NCBI GenBank assembly: GCA_030527645.1
Contig: JAUNAJ010000006.1
Coordinates: 1-64,000 of the forward strand
From: Lachnospiraceae bacterium
GTDB taxonomy: Bacteria > Bacillota > Clostridia > Lachnospirales > Lachnospiraceae
Length of the DNA stretch: 64,000 nucleotides
Direction: 5' to 3'
This document shows, piece after piece, positions 60,754 to 64,000 of this stretch. The notes beneath the pieces are model-generated. The model had not been told where the DNA came from and made no database searches. It saw only the letters and a list, made by a program, of their open reading frames with translations. The stretch's first letter is position 1. Each line of letters begins with the position of its first letter. Position numbers and translations under genes: made by a program.

Positions 60754-62349
60754 ATGATTCTTGAGTTTTTAGGTGCTGCAAGAGAGGTGACAGGCAGCTG
60801 TCATTATCTGCATTTTGGAGATACCCATGTTCTTGTGGACTGCGGTATGGAGCAGGGACCGGATCTGTATGTCAATCAGGAAATTCCGGTGAATGCAAGC
60901 CTGATCGATTATGTATTCGTGACCCATGCCCATATTGATCATTCCGGTCTGCTGCCACTGCTGTTCAGGAAAGGCTTCCGTGGAAAAGTATATGCCACAA
61001 AGGCCACCAGTGACCTGTGTCAGATCATGCTGCTGGATTCTGCGCATATCCAGGAGTTTGAGGCAGAGTGGAGAAACCGGAAGGGAAGACGTGCCGGTAA
61101 AGAGGAAGTCACTCCCATGTATTCCACGGAGGATGCAGAGAATGTTCTGGCCAGATTCGTGCCCTGTCCCTATCATCAGGTCATCGAGGTCAGCCCGGAG
61201 CTGAAGATACAGTTTTTGGATGCGGGGCATCTTCTCGGCTCCTCCTGTATCGAGATCTGGGTCACTGAGGGTGAGGAGGAAAAGAAGCTTCTGTTCTCCG
61301 GTGATATCGGACACGGCAATCAGGAGCTGATCCGCAATCCGGACAAAATCACCACTGCAGACTATGTGGTGATGGAATCCACCTACGGCGACCGGCTGCA
61401 TGAGCCTGCACCCGACTACGCCCTTCTTCTTGCAAATGAGATCCGTGACACCTTCCGCCGGGGAGGAAACCTCGTTATTCCGGCATTTGCCGTGGGACGA
61501 ACGCAGCAGATGCTCTACTATATGAGAAGGATCAAATCAGAAAATCTGCTTCCGGAATATCCGGATTTCCCGGTATATATCGACAGCCCGCTGGCTGTGG
61601 AGGCGACCCAGATCTTCAATGAGCATGTGCAGGACTGCTATCCGGAGAAAACTCTTGACATGATCCGTCAGGGAATCAATCCGCTGAAGTTTGACGACTT
61701 GAAGATCTGTGTAGACAGTGCTGACTCAAAGGCCATTAATTTTGTAGAAGAGCCGAAGGTGATCATATCTGCTTCCGGTATGTGTGAAGCGGGAAGGATC
61801 CGACACCACCTGAAGCATAATCTGTGGAGAGCTGATTCCACAGTCCTGTTTGTGGGCTATCAGGTGGCCGGAACACTTGGTTACAATCTGCTCCATGGAG
61901 CGGAGAAGGTGAAGCTCTTCGGTGAGGAGATCACTGTAAAGGCAAAGATCGTAAATCTGCCGGGCATCAGCGGTCATGCCGACAGGGAGCATCTGACAGA
62001 CTGGCTGGCCAATCTGGAAAACAAGCCGGAAAGAGTATTTGTTGTGCACGGTGAGGAGCAGACCGCCGTGGGCTTCTCCGATCATATCTATGAGCAGTTC
62101 CACTATGCCTCCTGTGCTCCCTACAGCGGTGATGTGTGGGATCTGAACACCAATGAATGCATTGTCCGCGGTACACCTCAGAAGGCAGAGGGCAGGAAGA
62201 AGAGCAGCGGTTCACCTGTATTTGACCGCCTTGTGGCAGCCGGTGCAAGACTTGCCGCTGTCATTACAAAATGCAGAGGCATGGCTAACAAGGATCTGGC
62301 AAAATTTGCAGATCAGATCAACGCTCTGGCTGATAAGTGGGATCGATAA
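60754..62349 (+). CDS. beta-CASP metallo-beta-lactamase fold nuclease
   Basis: 531 residues. N-terminal MBL motif THAHIDHSGLLP (near residue 53), then DAGHLLGSSCIEI and SGDIGH for the remaining zinc ligands, the beta-CASP insert with IPAFAVGRTQQMLYYM, and the C-terminal LPGISGHADREHLTDWL plus VHGEEQTAVGFSDHI (RMMBL motif). The protein resembles the YSH1/CPSF-like RNA-processing group. An additional about 50 C-terminal residues (KSSGSPVFDRLVAAGARLAAVI) are not assigned. Start after aaaggaga. Confidence 0.88.
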   Translation: MILEFLGAAREVTGSCHYLHFGDTHVLVDCGMEQGPDLYVNQEIPVNASLIDYVFVTHAHIDHSGLLPLLFRKGFRGKVYATKATSDLCQIMLLDSAHIQEFEAEWRNRKGRRAGKEEVTPMYSTEDAENVLARFVPCPYHQVIEVSPELKIQFLDAGHLLGSSCIEIWVTEGEEEKKLLFSGDIGHGNQELIRNPDKITTADYVVMESTYGDRLHEPAPDYALLLANEIRDTFRRGGNLVIPAFAVGRTQQMLYYMRRIKSENLLPEYPDFPVYIDSPLAVEATQIFNEHVQDCYPEKTLDMIRQGINPLKFDDLKICVDSADSKAINFVEEPKVIISASGMCEAGRIRHHLKHNLWRADSTVLFVGYQVAGTLGYNLLHGAEKVKLFGEEITVKAKIVNLPGISGHADREHLTDWLANLENKPERVFVVHGEEQTAVGFSDHIYEQFHYASCAPYSGDVWDLNTNECIVRGTPQKAEGRKKSSGSPVFDRLVAAGARLAAVITKCRGMANKDLAKFADQINALADKWDR

Positions 62350-62366
62350 AAAAATCGAAAATATCG

Positions 62367-62395
62367 TTGACAGACTTGCGAATCCATGGTATATT
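62367..62395 (+). promoter_or_regulatory. sigma-A promoter of rplU-prp-rpmA
   Basis: TTGACA (62367-62372), 17-base spacer, TATATT (62390-62395). About 83 bases to the rplU start. Confidence 0.85.
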
Positions 62396-62401
62396 TTCAT
62401 G

Positions 62402-62475
62402 GTATGCCGCACAGAGAGGTTGAAGAATCGTTTTTGACGATCACCAAATCTGGCGAGTAATTTTATAGGAGGTGC
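62402..62475 (+). ncRNA. probable ribosomal protein L21 leader
   Basis: The leader reads gccgcacagagaggttgaag...aatcgtttttgacgat..., resembling the L21 leader found before rplU in Firmicutes (autoregulatory). The assignment rests on position and partial motif; aggaggtg follows before the start. Confidence 0.6.
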
Positions 62476-62478
62476 CAT

Positions 62479-62787
62479 ATGTACGCAATTATTGCAACAG
62501 GTGGTAAACAGTACAAAGTAGCCGTAGGCGATGAGATCAACGTAGAGAGCCTTGGTGTAGAAGCTGGCGAGACTGTTACATTTGATCAGGTTCTTGCAGT
62601 AAGAGACGACGCTGCTCTCAAGGTAGGTGCAGACGTTGCAGCAGCAACTGTAACTGCTTCCGTAGTTAAGAACGGAAAAGGCAAAAAGGTTGTAATCTAC
62701 AAATACAAAAGAAAAACCGGATACCACAAAAAGAACGGTCACAGACAGCAGTTCACAAAAGTTAAAATTGAAGCAATCAATGCTTAA
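62479..62787 (+). CDS. rplU: 50S ribosomal protein L21
   Basis: 102-residue L21 that binds 23S rRNA. It begins [20 protein letters not shown], contains [24 protein letters not shown] (RNA-binding loop) and ends [10 protein letters not shown]. Standard length. First gene of the conserved rplU-prp-rpmA order. Confidence 0.98.
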   Translation: MYAIIATGGKQYKVAVGDEINVESLGVEAGETVTFDQVLAVRDDAALKVGADVAAATVTASVVKNGKGKKVVIYKYKRKTGYHKKNGHRQQFTKVKIEAINA

Positions 62788-62802
62788 TTTTGTGGTGAAT
62801 CT

Positions 62803-63135
62803 ATGACAACTATTACGTTTTATCGGACAAAAAACGGGTTGATTTCCGGATTTGATGTAGACGACCATGCCGGCTATGCAGAAGAGGGGAGTGACATTGT
62901 ATGTGCTGCCATTTCTGCGCTGACGATCAACACGGTGAACTCTATTGAAGCGTTCACTGAGGACGATTTTGAGGGGGAGGCGGATGACGATAATGCTCGC
63001 ATTACCTTTCGCATCAATCTCGACCACTCCGAAGCGGCAGAGCTGCTGCTTCAGTCGTTTCTTCTGGGAGTGACCAACATGGCTTCCGATGAGGCGTACG
63101 CAGACTATATGAAACTCGAATTTCAGGAGGTGTAA
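62803..63135 (+). CDS. prp: ribosomal-processing cysteine protease Prp
   Basis: 110-residue cysteine protease that removes the N-terminal extension of L27 in Firmicutes. The catalytic His is in VDDHAGYAEEG (near residue 22) and the Cys in DIVCAAISALTINTVNSIEAF (near 34). It lies between rplU and rpmA, the usual place. Its substrate motif is present in L27 here. Confidence 0.96.
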   Translation: MTTITFYRTKNGLISGFDVDDHAGYAEEGSDIVCAAISALTINTVNSIEAFTEDDFEGEADDDNARITFRINLDHSEAAELLLQSFLLGVTNMASDEAYADYMKLEFQEV

Positions 63136-63138
63136 GAC

Positions 63139-63423
63139 ATGATGAATATGAACCTTCAGTTCTTCGCTCACAAAAAGGGAGTTGGTTCTACTAAGAACGG
63201 ACGTGATTCCGAGTCTAAGAGACTTGGTGCCAAGAGAGCAGACGGACAGTTTGTAAAAGCAGGAAATATTCTTTACAGACAGCGCGGAACCAAGATCCAT
63301 CCTGGTGAGAACGTTGGACGTGGAAAAGATGACACTCTGTTTGCTACAGCAGACGGTATCGTAAGATTCCAGAGAAAAGGAAGAGACAAAAAACAGGTTT
63401 CTGTTCTTCCTGTAGCTGAATAA
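63139..63423 (+). CDS. rpmA: 50S ribosomal protein L27 with Prp-cleaved extension
   Basis: 94-residue L27. It opens [27 protein letters not shown]; the NLQFFA / HKKG junction is the Prp cleavage motif, so the mature protein begins at HKKG, which reaches the peptidyl transferase centre. Start ATG 63139 follows aggaggtg. Next downstream is obgE. Confidence 0.98.
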   Translation: MMNMNLQFFAHKKGVGSTKNGRDSESKRLGAKRADGQFVKAGNILYRQRGTKIHPGENVGRGKDDTLFATADGIVRFQRKGRDKKQVSVLPVAE

Positions 63424-63435
63424 TTCAGATTGTTT

Positions 63436-63470
63436 AGGAGCCCTTGCAGTGATGTAATGGCTCCTTTTTT
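63436..63470 (+). terminator. terminator after rpmA
   Basis: Seven-base stem aggagcc / ggctcct with a 16-base loop, then six T. Moderate stability. Confidence 0.55.
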
Positions 63471-63551
63471 ACTATGGGCTGCTTGCTATGGAGGCAGAAT
63501 ACACTCCAGACATTGTACAGCAGACCCTGCATAGAAACGTAAGGAGGTTGT

Positions 63552-64000
63552 ATGTTCGCGGATCGAGCAAGTATTATTATTCGTTCAGGAAAAGGCGGCG
63601 ACGGCCATGTGAGCTTTCGGCGTGAGAAATATGTGGCTGCCGGCGGTCCGGACGGCGGCGACGGCGGCAGAGGCGGCGACGTGATCTTCCAGGTGGAAAA
63701 GGGTCTGAATACATTGGCGGCCTTTCGTCACAAGCATAAATTTGCAGCTGAGGACGGTCAGGAGGGCGGCAAGCGGCGCTGCCATGGAAAGGACGGTCAG
63801 GACATTATCCTGAAGGTTCCGGAGGGAACCGTTGTGTATGATATTGAATCAGGAAAGGTAATTGCCGATCTTTCCGGAGAAAACCAGTCTCAGGTCGTAC
63901 TAAAGGGCGGCAGAGGCGGAAAGGGCAACATGAATTTTGCCACACCGACCATGCAGGTGCCTAAGTATGCGCAGCCGGGACAGCCCTCTCAGGAGCTGGA
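63552..64000 (+). CDS. obgE: GTPase ObgE/CgtA, N-terminal part (cut by window end)
   Basis: About 150 N-terminal residues are visible. MFADRASIIIRSGKGGDGHVSFRREKYVAAGGPDGGDGGRGGDVIF is the glycine-rich Obg fold; the GTPase domain lies outside the window. ObgE acts in ribosome assembly and stress control. The ATG follows aaggagg. The rplU-prp-rpmA-obgE order is conserved in Firmicutes. Confidence 0.97.
   Translation, partial: MFADRASIIIRSGKGGDGHVSFRREKYVAAGGPDGGDGGRGGDVIFQVEKGLNTLAAFRHKHKFAAEDGQEGGKRRCHGKDGQDIILKVPEGTVVYDIESGKVIADLSGENQSQVVLKGGRGGKGNMNFATPTMQVPKYAQPGQPSQEL

Noticed and set aside
62212-63300. 362-codon minus-strand frame across rplU, prp and rpmA
   Set aside because: Runs antisense through three certain genes and their promoter; Cys/Ser/Phe-rich translation with no recognisable domain.

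Overview
The window reads as an ordinary chromosomal segment of an anaerobic, low-to-mid G+C Firmicute, most likely a clostridium of the Lachnospiraceae type. The evidence is consistent: strong aggAGG ribosome sites, TTGACA/TATAAT promoters with 17-bp spacing, T-box and TPP leaders, the L21-Prp-L27-Obg block, [FeFe]-hydrogenase maturases, and a BMP-type nucleoside importer. This assignment is an inference from gene content; no species is claimed. No prophage, CRISPR array, conjugative element or intact transposase is visible.

Layout. 1-801: the 3' tip of a 23S rRNA, then six tRNA genes (Asn, Val, Tyr, Thr, fMet, Phe) with no 5S gene between them. 960-5072: AI-2E-type membrane protein, a membrane-anchored spermidine-synthase-like protein, a PHP hydrolase. 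5132-11628: a nucleoside salvage unit (uridine phosphorylase, deoxyribose-phosphate aldolase, nucleoside-binding lipoprotein, ATPase and two permeases) with an internal terminator after the binding protein. 11758-19293: formate/nitrite channel, a heterodimeric ABC exporter, an ArAE/FUSC membrane protein fused to a degenerate HAD-like domain, a MalY/PatB C-S lyase. 19514-23604: an A+T-rich thiazole operon thiS-thiG-thiH-thiE-thiF on the minus strand behind a TPP riboswitch, with a second decayed TPP aptamer and a hairpin-rich segment between riboswitch and genes. 23843-29323: PutP symporter, a pRiA4b ORF-3-like acidic protein, and leuA under a leucine T-box. 29479-36105: hydrogenase maturation operon (TM1266-like regulator, hydE, hydG, hydF) behind a two-hairpin leader, followed by a molybdopterin oxidoreductase. 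36380-43675: a secreted Cys-peptidase/amidase with six GBS-Bsp-like repeats, then a MacB-like ABC system that has an anchored CARDB-type surface protein in the place of an adaptor. 43841-53038: patatin, BASS/ACR3 transporter, oligopeptide-binding lipoprotein, M14 deacylase, metNIQ importer and a LysR regulator. 53415-62349: ABC exporter with a very long coiled coil, M18 aminopeptidase, AEC transporter, beta-CASP nuclease. 62367-64000: rplU-prp-rpmA-obgE (cut by the window end).

The most distinctive non-coding content is repeats in the gaps. One family has imperfect terminal inverted repeats close to GTTACTGTTCACGGG and ranges from about 25-bp palindromes to a 200-bp structured element (58070-58269, 47752-47892, 23641-23671 and several degenerate relatives). 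A second family consists of very long REP-like hairpins with a GGAACGG...GGGACGGT core (25383, 43687, 45755, 60651). The most interesting candidates for follow-up are the TIR-bounded element family, the decayed tandem TPP aptamer, the membrane protein/pseudo-HAD fusion, the CARDB-containing ABC system and the unassigned leader of the hydrogenase maturation operon.
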